This document shows, one piece after another, positions 51,316 to 59,082 of a stretch of DNA of 64,000 nucleotides (within the stretch, counting starts at the first letter, position 1; every line of letters starts with the position of its first letter). A model generated the notes under the pieces. It was not told the origin of the DNA. It was given only the letters and a program-made list of their open reading frames with translations, and made no database searches. Position numbers and translations under genes: made by a program. Source of the stretch: Protaetiibacter larvae (GTDB taxonomy: Bacteria > Actinomycetota > Actinomycetes > Actinomycetales > Microbacteriaceae); the NCBI RefSeq assembly GCF_008365275.1, contig NZ_CP043504.1:2480001-2544000 (forward strand). The letters run 5' to 3'.

Positions 51316-52313
51316 GCGTCGTGGCCGTCTGCCGTCGACTCGCGTGGCGAAATCCTCATCTTGACGAGACTCGCCACCACGGCGACCGTCATCGCGACCA
51401 CGATCACGCCCAACGACACCCAGGTGGAGATCTCCGGCGCCCACTCGACGCCGTGCCCGCCGTTGATGAACGGCAGCTCGTTCTCGTGCAGGGCGTGCAG
51501 CACGAGCTTCACGCCGATGAAGGCCAGGATGAACGCGATCCCGTACTTGAGGTAGACGAGCTTCTCGACCAGATCGCCCAGCAGGAAGTACAGCTGGCGA
51601 AGGCCCATGAGCGCGAAGACGTTGGCGGTGAACACGATGAACGGGCTGCGGGTGATGCCGAAGATCGCCGGGATCGAGTCGAGCGCGAACACCAGATCGG
51701 TCGTGCCGAGCGCCACGAACACCATGAGCACCGGGGTGAACACCTTGCGGCCGTCGATCACGGTGCGCACCTTCGAGCCGTCGAAGGTGTCGGTGATGGC
51801 GACGCGCTTGCGGAACCAGCCGAGCAGGCGGCTCTCGCGCTCCACCTCGTCCTCATGCCCCGTCCGCACCTGCTGGATGGCGGTGTACACGAGGAACGCG
51901 CCGAAGATGTAGAACACCCAGCTGAAGTTCTCGATGAGCGCAGCGCCCAGCAGGATGAAGATGCCGCGGAACACGAGCGCCAGGATGATGCCCACCATGA
52001 GGATCTCCTGCTGGTAGCGGCGCGGCACCTGGAATCGGGCCATGATCAGCAGGAACACGAACAGGTTGTCGATCGACAGGCTGTACTCGGTGAGCCAGCC
52101 CGCCACGAACTGGCCCGCGTGCTCGGCGTCGCCGAGCCACAGCATGAGGCCCGCGAAGACGAGGGCGAGCGCCACGTAGAAGCCGATCCACAGCGCCGAC
52201 TCCCGGGTGGACGGGACGTGCGGGCGCCGGTAGGCGAGGATCAGGTCGAAGGCGAGGATGAGGCCCAGAACGACGTAGGTGCCGATCTCGAACCAGAGCG
52301 GGAGTGCCAGCAA
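51312..52313 (-). CDS. TerC-family membrane protein (probable manganese exporter)
   Basis: A 333-residue polytopic protein with about nine hydrophobic segments. LSIDNLFVFLLIMARFQVP and TTDLVFALDSIPAIFGIT carry the paired Asp/Asn-Asp metal motifs of TerC/Alx proteins, which export Mn2+. TTG at 52313 was chosen: AAAGGA stands five bases upstream, and earlier in-frame codons would read through the riboswitch. The probable yybP-ykoY element in its leader supports manganese control. Confidence 0.92.
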   Translation of the reverse strand: MLALPLWFEIGTYVVLGLILAFDLILAYRRPHVPSTRESALWIGFYVALALVFAGLMLWLGDAEHAGQFVAGWLTEYSLSIDNLFVFLLIMARFQVPRRYQQEILMVGIILALVFRGIFILLGAALIENFSWVFYIFGAFLVYTAIQQVRTGHEDEVERESRLLGWFRKRVAITDTFDGSKVRTVIDGRKVFTPVLMVFVALGTTDLVFALDSIPAIFGITRSPFIVFTANVFALMGLRQLYFLLGDLVEKLVYLKYGIAFILAFIGVKLVLHALHENELPFINGGHGVEWAPEISTWVSLGVIVVAMTVAVVASLVKMRISPRESTADGHDA

Positions 52314-52334
52314 GGGGATCCTTTCGGGGATGGA

Positions 52335-52462
52335 TGTTCCTCGAACGTCTCTCCCGCGCGGATCCTGCACCGTCCAACGGTGCGGATGCCGCGGTCGCGA
52401 CCGGGGCTGCGGCATCGGAGCCCGTGATGACGGTCGCGACGAGGTGGGATACTCCCCTTCGC
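52335..52462 (-). ncRNA. Probable yybP-ykoY manganese riboswitch
   Basis: The terC leader (minus strand) contains AAGGGGAGTATCCC near its 5' end, CCGTCATCACGGG about 30 bases on, paired GGTCGCGACCGCGGC and GCACCGTTGGACGGTGC hairpins, and GGGAGAGACGTTCGAGG near the 3' end. The GGGGAGUA loop, CGUCAxCACG and late GAGAC segment are hallmarks of the Mn-sensing class known upstream of terC. Identification is by motif, not by covariance search. Confidence 0.65.
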
Positions 52463-52468
52463 GCGGTT

Positions 52469-52474
52469 AGTCTA
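52469..52474 (-). promoter_or_regulatory. -10 hexamer of the terC transcript
   Basis: TAGACT on the minus strand, about 12 bp before GGGGAGTA. The transcription start should fall near 52462. Confidence 0.45.
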
Positions 52475-52502
52475 GCGGGACGACCCGAGCCAGGAGCACC
52501 TC

Positions 52503-53186
52503 ATGACCGAGCCGCAGACCCCGACCCCGATCGAGACCCGCCAGTACAAGCCGCAGACCCCGTGGGTGAGCGCGGTGGGCTACTTCATCTTCTTCAGCCG
52601 CTGGCTGCAGGCGCCGCTCTACCTCGGCCTCATCGTCGCCCAGGCGATCTACGTCGTGGTGTTCATGACGGAGCTGTGGCACCTCGGCGAGAAGGTCGTG
52701 GGCTCGTTCCTGCACCCCGGCGACGGGCATTACGCGCTCGAGGAGTCGGACGTGATGCTGGCCGTGCTCGGCCTCATCGACGTCGTCATGATCGCGAACC
52801 TGCTCATCATGGTGATCATCGGCGGCTACGAGACCTTCGTCTCGCGCATCAAGGTCGACGGCCACCCCGACCAGCCCGAGTGGCTCAGCCACGTGAACGC
52901 CAACGTGCTCAAGGTGAAGCTCGCGATGGCGATCATCGGCATCTCCTCCATCCACCTGCTGAAGACCTTCATCGAGGTGGGCGACCTCGGATCCCCGCGC
53001 GGCGAGTCGGAGACGGGCGCCGTCTACACCGGCGAGGGCGTGTTCTGGCAGGTGATGATCCACCTGACCTTCATCGTCTCGGCGGTGGCGCTCGCCCTCA
53101 TCGACCGTTGGTCGGTCAAGGCGCACATCGCGAAGGCGATCGCCGAGCAGCCGCTCGAGCCGGCGCTGCCGAGCGCCGCACACTGA
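52503..53186 (+). CDS. YqhA/UPF0114-family membrane protein
   Basis: A 227-residue inner-membrane protein with four hydrophobic segments (about residues 40-65, 90-115, 145-165, 180-205). YFIFFSRWLQAPLYLGLIVA, LIDVVMIANLLIMVIIGGYETFVS and LAMAIIGISSIHLLKTFIEV are diagnostic of UPF0114/YqhA. Function is unresolved in the family. AGGAG ribosome site. Divergent from terC across a 189 bp region holding the riboswitch. Confidence 0.9.
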   Translation: MTEPQTPTPIETRQYKPQTPWVSAVGYFIFFSRWLQAPLYLGLIVAQAIYVVVFMTELWHLGEKVVGSFLHPGDGHYALEESDVMLAVLGLIDVVMIANLLIMVIIGGYETFVSRIKVDGHPDQPEWLSHVNANVLKVKLAMAIIGISSIHLLKTFIEVGDLGSPRGESETGAVYTGEGVFWQVMIHLTFIVSAVALALIDRWSVKAHIAKAIAEQPLEPALPSAAH

Positions 53187-53192
53187 GCGAGC

Positions 53193-53903
53193 TCAGCTCG
53201 CGAGCGGCTCGATGAGGGCCGGGTCGCGCGGGTCGACCGCACGGGAGTTGTTGACGCGGCGATCGACCTCGTACCCGGTGAGAGTCGCGGCGACCTCGGC
53301 GGAGGCCGCGTCGAGCAGGGCGAGCGTGCGCTCCTTGTCGGCATCCGACTCGAGCTTCACCGGAGCGAGCCACTCGTCGTAGGCGTCGCGCGTGAGGAAG
53401 GCCGGCATCCGGTCGTGCACCTCACCGGATGCGTCGCGCGCCTCGCGCGTGATGATGACGCAGGAGACGGCCCAGTCGCCGTCGACCTTGCGTGCCGTCG
53501 CGAGCCCGGCGGCGGCCAGGATGGGGTGCGCACCGTGCAGGAAGTGCGGCTGCTTGTCGCCCGCCTCGCCGGTCCACTCGAAGTAGCCGCGCATCGGCAC
53601 GATGCAGCGGGTGCTCGCGAACGCCGCCTTCCACAGGCCGTTCACGGCGATCGTCTCGAGGCGGGCGTTGAACTGGGGCCGGGTCTTCGCGGTGAGAAAC
53701 GGCGGATGGAAGTCCCACTCGGCTGCCACGACGCGACGCTCCACCTCGCCCGTCGCGCTGTCGCGGCGCTCGCGCACGATCGGCACGAGCTCGGTGGGTG
53801 CGATCGAGAACTGCGGACGCCAGTCGCGGAAGTCGTTGCCGGCAGCGACGAACTCCTCGATCAGCTCGTTGGTCTCGGCGTCGTTCGCGAATCGTCCGCA
53901 CAT
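53193..53903 (-). CDS. SRAP-domain (YedK/HMCES-type) abasic-site DNA-protein crosslink protein
   Basis: A 236-residue SRAP protein. It begins MCGRF, so Cys2 becomes the N-terminal nucleophile that traps abasic sites in single-stranded DNA. FNARLETIA, RCIVPMRGYFEWTG and MPAFLTRDAYDEWL follow in the usual order with the catalytic Glu in FEW. It protects DNA at stalled forks. It is convergent with the YqhA-like gene, 6 bp apart. Confidence 0.95.
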   Translation of the reverse strand: MCGRFANDAETNELIEEFVAAGNDFRDWRPQFSIAPTELVPIVRERRDSATGEVERRVVAAEWDFHPPFLTAKTRPQFNARLETIAVNGLWKAAFASTRCIVPMRGYFEWTGEAGDKQPHFLHGAHPILAAAGLATARKVDGDWAVSCVIITREARDASGEVHDRMPAFLTRDAYDEWLAPVKLESDADKERTLALLDAASAEVAATLTGYEVDRRVNNSRAVDPRDPALIEPLAS

Positions 53904-53936
53904 GCGGGCATCATCCCGCGAGCATCCGACAGCGGA

Positions 53937-54278
53937 TCAGTGCGCCGCATCGTAGGCGTCGACCACCTCGGCCTTGATGCGCCCGCGATCGCCGACCGCG
54001 TAGCCGTTGCCCTGCGCCCAGGAGCGGATGGCGGCGAGCCGCTCGGCGTCCGAACCCTTCGCGCGGGGGCGGGCGGCCGCGCGCGTCGGGGCTCCGCCGA
54101 CCCGGCGGCCGGCCGCCACATAGGGTGCGAGCGCGTCGGCGAGGGCGCGGGCATTCGCCGCGCTCAGGTCGATCTCGTACTCCGCGCCGTCGAGGCTGAA
54201 CCGCGTACTGCGCGTTCCGGCCGGAAGCTCCTCGCCGTCGAGGTCGTCGGTGAGCACGGTGATCGTCTTCTTCGCCAT
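53937..54278 (-). CDS. lsr2: Lsr2 nucleoid-associated protein
   Basis: A 113-residue Lsr2, the actinobacterial H-NS-like silencer of AT-rich DNA. N-terminal oligomerisation part with TVLTDDLDGEELPAGTRSTRF and FSLDGAEYEIDLSAANARAL; a C-terminal DNA-binding part with IRSWAQGNGYAVGDRGRIKAEVV. The AT-hook-like core RGR of the canonical protein appears as GDRGRI. TACACT seven bases before the ATG points to a leaderless mRNA. Confidence 0.94.
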   Translation of the reverse strand: MAKKTITVLTDDLDGEELPAGTRSTRFSLDGAEYEIDLSAANARALADALAPYVAAGRRVGGAPTRAAARPRAKGSDAERLAAIRSWAQGNGYAVGDRGRIKAEVVDAYDAAH

Positions 54279-54285
54279 GTGGGCG

Positions 54286-54291
54286 AGTGTA
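54286..54291 (-). promoter_or_regulatory. -10 hexamer of leaderless lsr2 promoter
   Basis: TACACT, seven bases, then ATG of lsr2 on the minus strand. Confidence 0.45.
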
Positions 54292-54333
54292 CGGCCCGCG
54301 TGATCGCGACGGAATGCGCCGCCCGGGAACGCG

Positions 54334-54360
54334 AAGAGCCCGGCCAGAGGCCGGGCTCTT
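54334..54360 (-). terminator. Terminator downstream of tRNA-Glu
   Basis: AAGAGCCCGGCC and GGCCGGGCTCTT form a perfect 12 bp stem with a 3 nt loop, 8 bp after the tRNA 3' end. The A/T ends provide a short U-stretch on the minus strand (CTCTT). Confidence 0.85.
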
Positions 54361-54368
54361 CGTCTGGG

Positions 54369-54441
54369 TGACCCCAGCGGGATTCGAACCCGCGTTACCG
54401 CCGTGAGAGGGCGGCGTACTAGGCCGCTATACGATGGGGCC
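54369..54441 (-). tRNA. tRNA-Glu(CUC)
   Basis: Minus strand starts GGCCCCATCGTATAGCGGCC; acceptor arm GGCCCCA/TGGGGTC, anticodon loop CCCTCTCAC gives CUC, T-arm GCGGGTTCGAATCCCGC. 73 nt, CCA not encoded. Followed by a terminator. No integrase or repeated attachment site is seen beside it. Confidence 0.95.
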
Positions 54442-54505
54442 GTTTCGCGACAACTTGACGATTATGCCATAGTGCGCGGCGCCCTCCAAAACGAGTCGAC
54501 CGGGC

Positions 54506-55426
54506 CTACGCCAGCACGCGCAAGGCGCCCGGTTCGACCTCGACCTCGAGCGGTAGCGGCGCGATCCGCTCGCCGTCGGCGTAGGCCACGATCTCGGTGT
54601 CCACCTCGATGCGGACGCGTTTCGCGCGGCGCATGACGACCCGCGGATCGCTCGTATGGGTGCCCTGGAACACCCGCGGGAAGATCCGCAGGAACGAGAG
54701 GCGCGACAGCGGCTTCACGATCATCACGTCGAGCAGGCCGTCGTCGAGCGCGGCATCCGGGGTGATCTTCATGCCCCCGCCGAGCGAGACGCTGTTGCCC
54801 ACCGACACCATGAGGGCGTCCAGCTCGAGCGCCTCGCCGTCGAGTTCCACGCGGTAGCGGTGCGGTGTGAGCCCGACCAGCTCGGCGAGCAGCGCGAGGA
54901 TGTAGCGGCTCGGGCCCTTCGGGTGCTGCATGAGGTTGGCGCGCTCGTTGACGATCGCGTCGAAGCCGGCCGAGAGGGCGCAGGCGAACCAGCGTTCGGA
55001 TGCCGAGCCGTCGGCATCCGTCCAGCGGATGCGCGCGGCGTCGATCACCCGGGGGCTGCGTTGCAGCGCCGCATCCAGGTGCCGGATGGCGGCCTCCGTG
55101 TCGTCGAAGGGGATGCCGAGGCCGCGCGCCATGTCGTTGCCGGTGCCCGAGGGCACGATGCCGAGCGGCACCTTCGTACCGACCAGGAGGTTCGTGCCGA
55201 GGTTGACCATGCCGTCGCCGCCGACCACGACGAGCGCGTCGGGGCGCGACGTCACCGCGGCACGGGCCGAGACCATGAGCGAGTCGAAGTCGGGTTCGGT
55301 GAGCGAGGTCACCTCGTGACCGAGTGCCCGCAGCGTCTGCACGACCGCCGGGCCGACGTCGCGGCTGGATCCGAACGACGCCGAGGGGTTGATGGCGACG
55401 ACAACCCGCTTCGGCCTCGTCGTCAT
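54506..55426 (-). CDS. Diacylglycerol kinase-family lipid kinase
   Basis: A 306-residue member of the DagK/YegS/LCB5 family that phosphorylates a lipid hydroxyl with ATP. The N-terminus has INPSASFGSSRDVG; the nucleotide motif is VVVGGDGMVNLGTN (GGDGM in place of the more common GGDGT); IVPSGTGNDMARGLG and ITPDAALDDGLLDVMIV follow. Substrate (diacylglycerol or other) not predictable. Downstream of copB and the 55481 palindrome. Confidence 0.92.
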   Translation of the reverse strand: MTTRPKRVVVAINPSASFGSSRDVGPAVVQTLRALGHEVTSLTEPDFDSLMVSARAAVTSRPDALVVVGGDGMVNLGTNLLVGTKVPLGIVPSGTGNDMARGLGIPFDDTEAAIRHLDAALQRSPRVIDAARIRWTDADGSASERWFACALSAGFDAIVNERANLMQHPKGPSRYILALLAELVGLTPHRYRVELDGEALELDALMVSVGNSVSLGGGMKITPDAALDDGLLDVMIVKPLSRLSFLRIFPRVFQGTHTSDPRVVMRRAKRVRIEVDTEIVAYADGERIAPLPLEVEVEPGALRVLA

Positions 55427-55480
55427 CCCGCCATCATCCCATCCCCGGGCACGCCCTCACCTCCGAGCCATCTCCGCGAG

Positions 55481-55532
55481 AGTACGTACTTCTGGGGGTT
55501 TTCGCGGCTCAGAAGCCCCAGAAGCACGTACT
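55481..55532. repeat. 52 bp inverted repeat AGTACGTACTTCTGGGG
   Basis: Arms 55481-55497 and 55516-55532 pair 16 of 17 around an 18 nt loop. It sits 9 bp after the copB stop, so it may terminate copB transcription, but it has no U-tract. Arm sequence is unrelated to the CAGGAG elements. Confidence 0.6.
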
Positions 55533-55540
55533 TTCGGGGA

Positions 55541-57736
55541 CTAGCGACGGAAGCGGATGCGGCGCAGCAGCTGGGCGTTGAGGGCCACGACGATCGTCGA
55601 GACCGACATGAGGCCGGCCGCGAGCGCCGGAGGCATGAGGAAGCCGACACCGGCCAGCACGCCCGCGGCGAGCGGGATGCCGACCGTGTTGTAGCCGGCC
55701 GCCCACCACAGGTTCTGCAGCATCTTGCGGTAGCTCGCCCGGCTGAGCGTCACGGTGTCGGCCACGCCCCGCGGATCCGACGACGCGAGCACCACGCCGG
55801 CCGACTCGATCGCCACATCCGTCCCGGCGCCGATCGCGATGCCGAGGTCGGCGCGCGCCAGGGCGGGCGCGTCGTTGATGCCGTCGCCCACCATCGCGAC
55901 GCGCGCGGCGCCCTCGTCCTGCAGGGCGGCCACCACCTCGGCCTTCTGCCCGGGCAGCACCTCGGCGCGCACCTCCTCGATCCCGAGCTCGGCGGCCACC
56001 CGTCCCGCCACCGCGTGCGAGTCGCCCGTCAGCATCGCCACACGGATGCCGCGGGCGCGCAAGGCGGCCACCGCCTCCGCCGATTCCGCGCGCACCCGGT
56101 CGGCGATCGCGAAGAGCGCGAGCACCCGCTCCGCCCCGTCCGCCGTCTCCACGAGGAACACGGTCGTCGCGCCGTCGGCGCCCGCCTCGCGCCCCGCGTG
56201 CACGAGCTCGGTGTCGAGCCGGATGCCGTGCTCGGTCACGTAGCGGGAGCTCGCCACCGCGAGCGCCCGGCCGTCGACCGTCGCCTCCGCGCCGCGACCG
56301 GCGAGCGCCCGGAACCCGGACGCCCGCGGCACCGCGAGCCCGCCCTCGCGCGCCGCGTCGACGAGTGCCCGTCCGATCGGATGCTCGCTGCGCGCCTCCA
56401 CGGCGGCCGCGAGCGCGAGCGCGTCATCCGCTCCCACACCCGGTGCGGCCACGAGCCCGGCGAGCGCCTGACGCCCCTCGGTGAGGGTTCCGGTCTTGTC
56501 GAACAGCACCACGTCGAGATCCTTGGCGTCCTCGAGGGCGGCCCGGTCGCGGATCAGGATGCCACGCCGCGCGCCGATCGCGGTCGACAGCTGGGCGACG
56601 AGCGGGATCGCCAGCCCGAGCGCGTGCGGGCAGGCGATCACGAGCACCGCCACCACCCGCTCGATCACGAACGCCGGATCGTCGGGCCGCAGCAGCCACC
56701 ACACGCCGAGGGTGATCACGGCCGCGCCGATCGCCACATAGAACAGCAGCGCCGCCGCCCGATCCGCGAGCAGCTGGGCGGGCGAACGGCTCGCCTGCGC
56801 CTCGGCGACGAGCCGCATGATGCCCGCGAGCGCCGTGTCGCCACCCGTGCGGGCGACCCGCACGGTGAGCGATCCGGAGGAGATGGATCCCGCCACGACC
56901 GGGTCGCCCTCCGCCTTGTCGACAGGCGTCGACTCGCCGGTCAGCAGGGACTCGTCGACCTCGGACGCACCCTCGAGGACGACGCCGTCCGCGGGGATCG
57001 CCGACCCTGGGCGCACGAGCACCTGGTCCCCCGCCGCGAGCTCGGCGCGTGCCACGCGCACGGGCTCCCCGTGCCGCAGCACCTCGGCCTCGTCCGGCAG
57101 CAGCTTCGCCAGCTCGCCGAGCGCGTTCTGGGCGCCGTGCACGGCCGCCATCTCGATCCAGTGACCCAGCAGCATGATCGTGATGAGCGTCGCGAGCTCC
57201 CACCAGAAGTCCATGCCGGGCAGCCCGAACATGACGGCGACCGAGTAGCCGAACGCCACCACGATGGCGAGCGAGATGAGCGTCATCATGCCGGGCGCGC
57301 GCCCGCGCAGCTCCGCCCAGGCGCCCTGCAGGAAGATTCGGCCGCCGATCGCCGCGATCGCGGCGCCGAACACCGCGGGAATCCACTCGCTGCCGGGGAA
57401 CCGGGGGCCCGCGAGCCCCAGGATGTCCTGCAGGCCCGTCGAGAACACCACCGTCGGGACGGTCAAGGCGAGGCTGATCCAGAACAGCCTGCGGAAGCGA
57501 GCGGGATCGTGCGCGCTGTGGTCGTGCGCGCTGGAGCTATGAGCATGCGCCATTTCTGGCCCATGCTGCGACGCCAGCGCCGAGGGCCGTCCCGGCCCTC
57601 GGTCCGAGTGGTCGTGGTGCGCGTGGCCACCCCCCGCCGATCGAGGAGCCGCCGCAGGCGGCGTATCGAGATCACCGTGGTGGTGCGCGTCGTGGTCGTG
57701 CCCGGCGTGGTCGTGGTGGTGCTCGTGCCCGCTCAT
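55541..57736 (-). CDS. copB: CopB-type heavy-metal P1B-ATPase with His-rich N-terminus
   Basis: A 731-residue P-type ATPase exporting copper. Cytoplasmic His-rich N-terminus ([17 protein letters not shown], then HAHHDHSD and [14 protein letters not shown]) instead of a CxxC domain; eight hydrophobic segments; TGES actuator; CPH membrane metal motif ([11 protein letters not shown]), which marks CopB class; DKTGTLTEG phosphorylation site; [21 protein letters not shown] 45-48 bp palindromic repeat is inserted in frame between the His clusters and encodes [18 protein letters not shown] 57736 overlaps the csoR stop. Confidence 0.95.
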   Translation of the reverse strand: MSGHEHHHDHAGHDHDAHHHGDLDTPPAAAPRSAGGGHAHHDHSDRGPGRPSALASQHGPEMAHAHSSSAHDHSAHDPARFRRLFWISLALTVPTVVFSTGLQDILGLAGPRFPGSEWIPAVFGAAIAAIGGRIFLQGAWAELRGRAPGMMTLISLAIVVAFGYSVAVMFGLPGMDFWWELATLITIMLLGHWIEMAAVHGAQNALGELAKLLPDEAEVLRHGEPVRVARAELAAGDQVLVRPGSAIPADGVVLEGASEVDESLLTGESTPVDKAEGDPVVAGSISSGSLTVRVARTGGDTALAGIMRLVAEAQASRSPAQLLADRAAALLFYVAIGAAVITLGVWWLLRPDDPAFVIERVVAVLVIACPHALGLAIPLVAQLSTAIGARRGILIRDRAALEDAKDLDVVLFDKTGTLTEGRQALAGLVAAPGVGADDALALAAAVEARSEHPIGRALVDAAREGGLAVPRASGFRALAGRGAEATVDGRALAVASSRYVTEHGIRLDTELVHAGREAGADGATTVFLVETADGAERVLALFAIADRVRAESAEAVAALRARGIRVAMLTGDSHAVAGRVAAELGIEEVRAEVLPGQKAEVVAALQDEGAARVAMVGDGINDAPALARADLGIAIGAGTDVAIESAGVVLASSDPRGVADTVTLSRASYRKMLQNLWWAAGYNTVGIPLAAGVLAGVGFLMPPALAAGLMSVSTIVVALNAQLLRRIRFRR
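57631..57676. repeat. Palindromic repeat inside the copB coding region
   Basis: CCCCCGCCGATCGAGGAGCC, then GCCGCAGGCGGCGTATCGAG and ATCACC: the inverted form of the GATCTCGATACGCCG...ATCAGCGG repeat. It occupies codons about 21-35 of copB without breaking the frame. Confidence 0.8.
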
Positions 57737-58017
57737 CACGCCCCCCGGTTCTGCTGCAGCTCGAACACGGTCAGCAGCTCCTCCACGGCGGCGTCGCGCG
57801 TAGCGCCGCCCTCGTCGAACATGTGCGACACATGGGTGCGCAGGTGGTTCTCGACGAGCAGCTTGTTGAGACTGCGCAGCGACTTCTGGATGGCGAGGGT
57901 CTGGGTGATGATGTCGACGCAGTACGCCTCGTCATCGATCATCTTCTCGACCCCGCGCAGCTGGCCCTCCAGGATGCGGGCGCGATGCAGTGCGCGCTTC
58001 TTGATGTCGGCGATCAT
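57736..58017 (-). CDS. csoR: CsoR-family metal-responsive repressor
   Basis: A 93-residue all-helical repressor. ALHRARILEGQLRGVEKMIDDEAYCVDII is the family signature. Metal ligands by position are Cys33, His58 and His62; copper-sensing CsoR usually has C-H-C, so this is a C-H-H variant (as in RcnR-like sensors, but without their N-terminal His). The perfect GC-rich palindrome overlapping its -10 and the coupled copB gene argue for copper as the signal. Confidence 0.9.
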   Translation of the reverse strand: MIADIKKRALHRARILEGQLRGVEKMIDDEAYCVDIITQTLAIQKSLRSLNKLLVENHLRTHVSHMFDEGGATRDAAVEELLTVFELQQNRGA

Positions 58018-58023
58018 GCGGCC

Positions 58024-58029
58024 ATGATA
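58024..58029 (-). promoter_or_regulatory. -10 hexamer of leaderless csoR-copB promoter
   Basis: TATCAT on the minus strand, six bases (GGCCGC) before the csoR ATG; its upstream half overlaps the operator. Confidence 0.6.
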
Positions 58030-58043
58030 CCCCTAGGGGGTAT
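58027..58043. promoter_or_regulatory. CsoR operator
   Basis: ATACCCCTAGGGGGTAT is a near-perfect palindrome of the classic CsoR box form (TACCCC...GGGGTA), located 10 bp before the csoR start over the promoter, allowing autorepression of csoR-copB. Confidence 0.85.
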
Positions 58044-58054
58044 TTGGCGCCAGG

Positions 58055-59026
58055 CTACTCCCCCAGCGCCTCGCGCAGGATCCGGATGCTGTCGCCCTCG
58101 GTCTGCGCCCCACCGCCCTCGTGCCCGTTGAAGGGGAACACCTCGATCGACTTCGGCCCGGCGTAGGCGTTGTAGGCGCCGAACACCGTCGAGGGCTTGC
58201 AGATGTCGTCCATGAGCGCCGCCGTGAACCACGCCGGAGCCGTCGCCCGGCGGGCGAAGTTGACACCGTCGAAGTACGACAGCGTCTCGAGCACCGACGC
58301 CACCTTCCCGCGGTGCTGCGCGAGGTAGCGCACCACCTCGTGGTACGGGTCGGAGTCATGGATGGCGAGCGCCCGCGGGAAGTCGCACAGGAACGGCACC
58401 CACGGCAGCACCGCGGCGAGCCCCGGCACGAGGCCCGCGACGGCGAGGGTGATCCCGCCGCCCTGACTGGCGCCGAGCACCGCGATCCGCTCGGCATCCA
58501 CCACGGGCAGCGAGCGCGCCGCGTCGACCGCCCGCACGGCATCCGTGAACAGCCGCCGGTAGTAGTAGCTCGCCCGCGAGTCGATGCCGCGGGTCATGAC
58601 CCCGGGGATCTGCGGCCCGGTGGCGCCGGCGTCCCCGGTGTCGCCGAGCGACCATCCCGACCCTTGCCCGCGGGAGTCGACGAAGAGGTGCGCGAACCCG
58701 GCGGAGGCATAGAGCAGATTCTCGGTGGGGCGTCCGCGACCGCCGCCGTAGCCCTGATACTGCACGACGGTCGGCAGCGGCCCGCTCGCGGTGCGCGGCA
58801 CGCGCAGCCATGCCTTGATCGGCTCGCCGGCGAACCCGGGGAAGGTCACGTCGTACACCTCGAGGGTGCGCAGCCCCGCCTCGACCGGCTCGAGCACGAC
58901 CAGGCCCTCGGGCGCGGCCGCTCGGCTCTCCGCGAGGGTGTCCGCCCAGAAGGCGTCGAAGTCGGCGGGGTCGGTCTGCGCGCTCCGGTAGGCGTGCAGT
59001 TCGGCTTCGGGCAGGTCGACGAGCAT
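58055..59026 (-). CDS. Acetylxylan esterase / cephalosporin-C deacetylase family hydrolase
   Basis: A 323-residue alpha/beta hydrolase of the AXE1 (CE7) family, which removes acetyl groups from xylo-oligosaccharides and cephalosporin C. VVQYQGYGGGRGRPTENLLYA, VDSRGQGSGWSLGDTGD, the nucleophile GASQGG, and a C-terminal FNGHEGGG with the catalytic His match. ATG at 59026 has a strong GAGGAGGAG ribosome site. No other sugar genes are nearby. Confidence 0.92.
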   Translation of the reverse strand: MLVDLPEAELHAYRSAQTDPADFDAFWADTLAESRAAAPEGLVVLEPVEAGLRTLEVYDVTFPGFAGEPIKAWLRVPRTASGPLPTVVQYQGYGGGRGRPTENLLYASAGFAHLFVDSRGQGSGWSLGDTGDAGATGPQIPGVMTRGIDSRASYYYRRLFTDAVRAVDAARSLPVVDAERIAVLGASQGGGITLAVAGLVPGLAAVLPWVPFLCDFPRALAIHDSDPYHEVVRYLAQHRGKVASVLETLSYFDGVNFARRATAPAWFTAALMDDICKPSTVFGAYNAYAGPKSIEVFPFNGHEGGGAQTEGDSIRILREALGE

Positions 59027-59069
59027 GGCTCCTCCTCGGGTCGAGCACACCCTACCGAGGCACCCGGCG

Positions 59070-59075
59070 TAGTGT
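59070..59075 (+). promoter_or_regulatory. -10 hexamer of leaderless MBL-rhodanese promoter
   Basis: TAGTGT, seven bases, then ATG at 59083. Confidence 0.45.
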
Positions 59076-59082
59076 CGGCAGC

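Noticed and set aside
54369-54441. tRNA-Glu as integration site of an island
   Set aside because: No integrase, no repeated 3' tRNA end and ordinary genes (lsr2, lipid kinase) on both sides.
57620-57690. Frameshift or assembly error in copB from the repeat
   Set aside because: The frame continues on both sides with His-rich sequence and all ATPase motifs follow, so it is an in-frame insertion.
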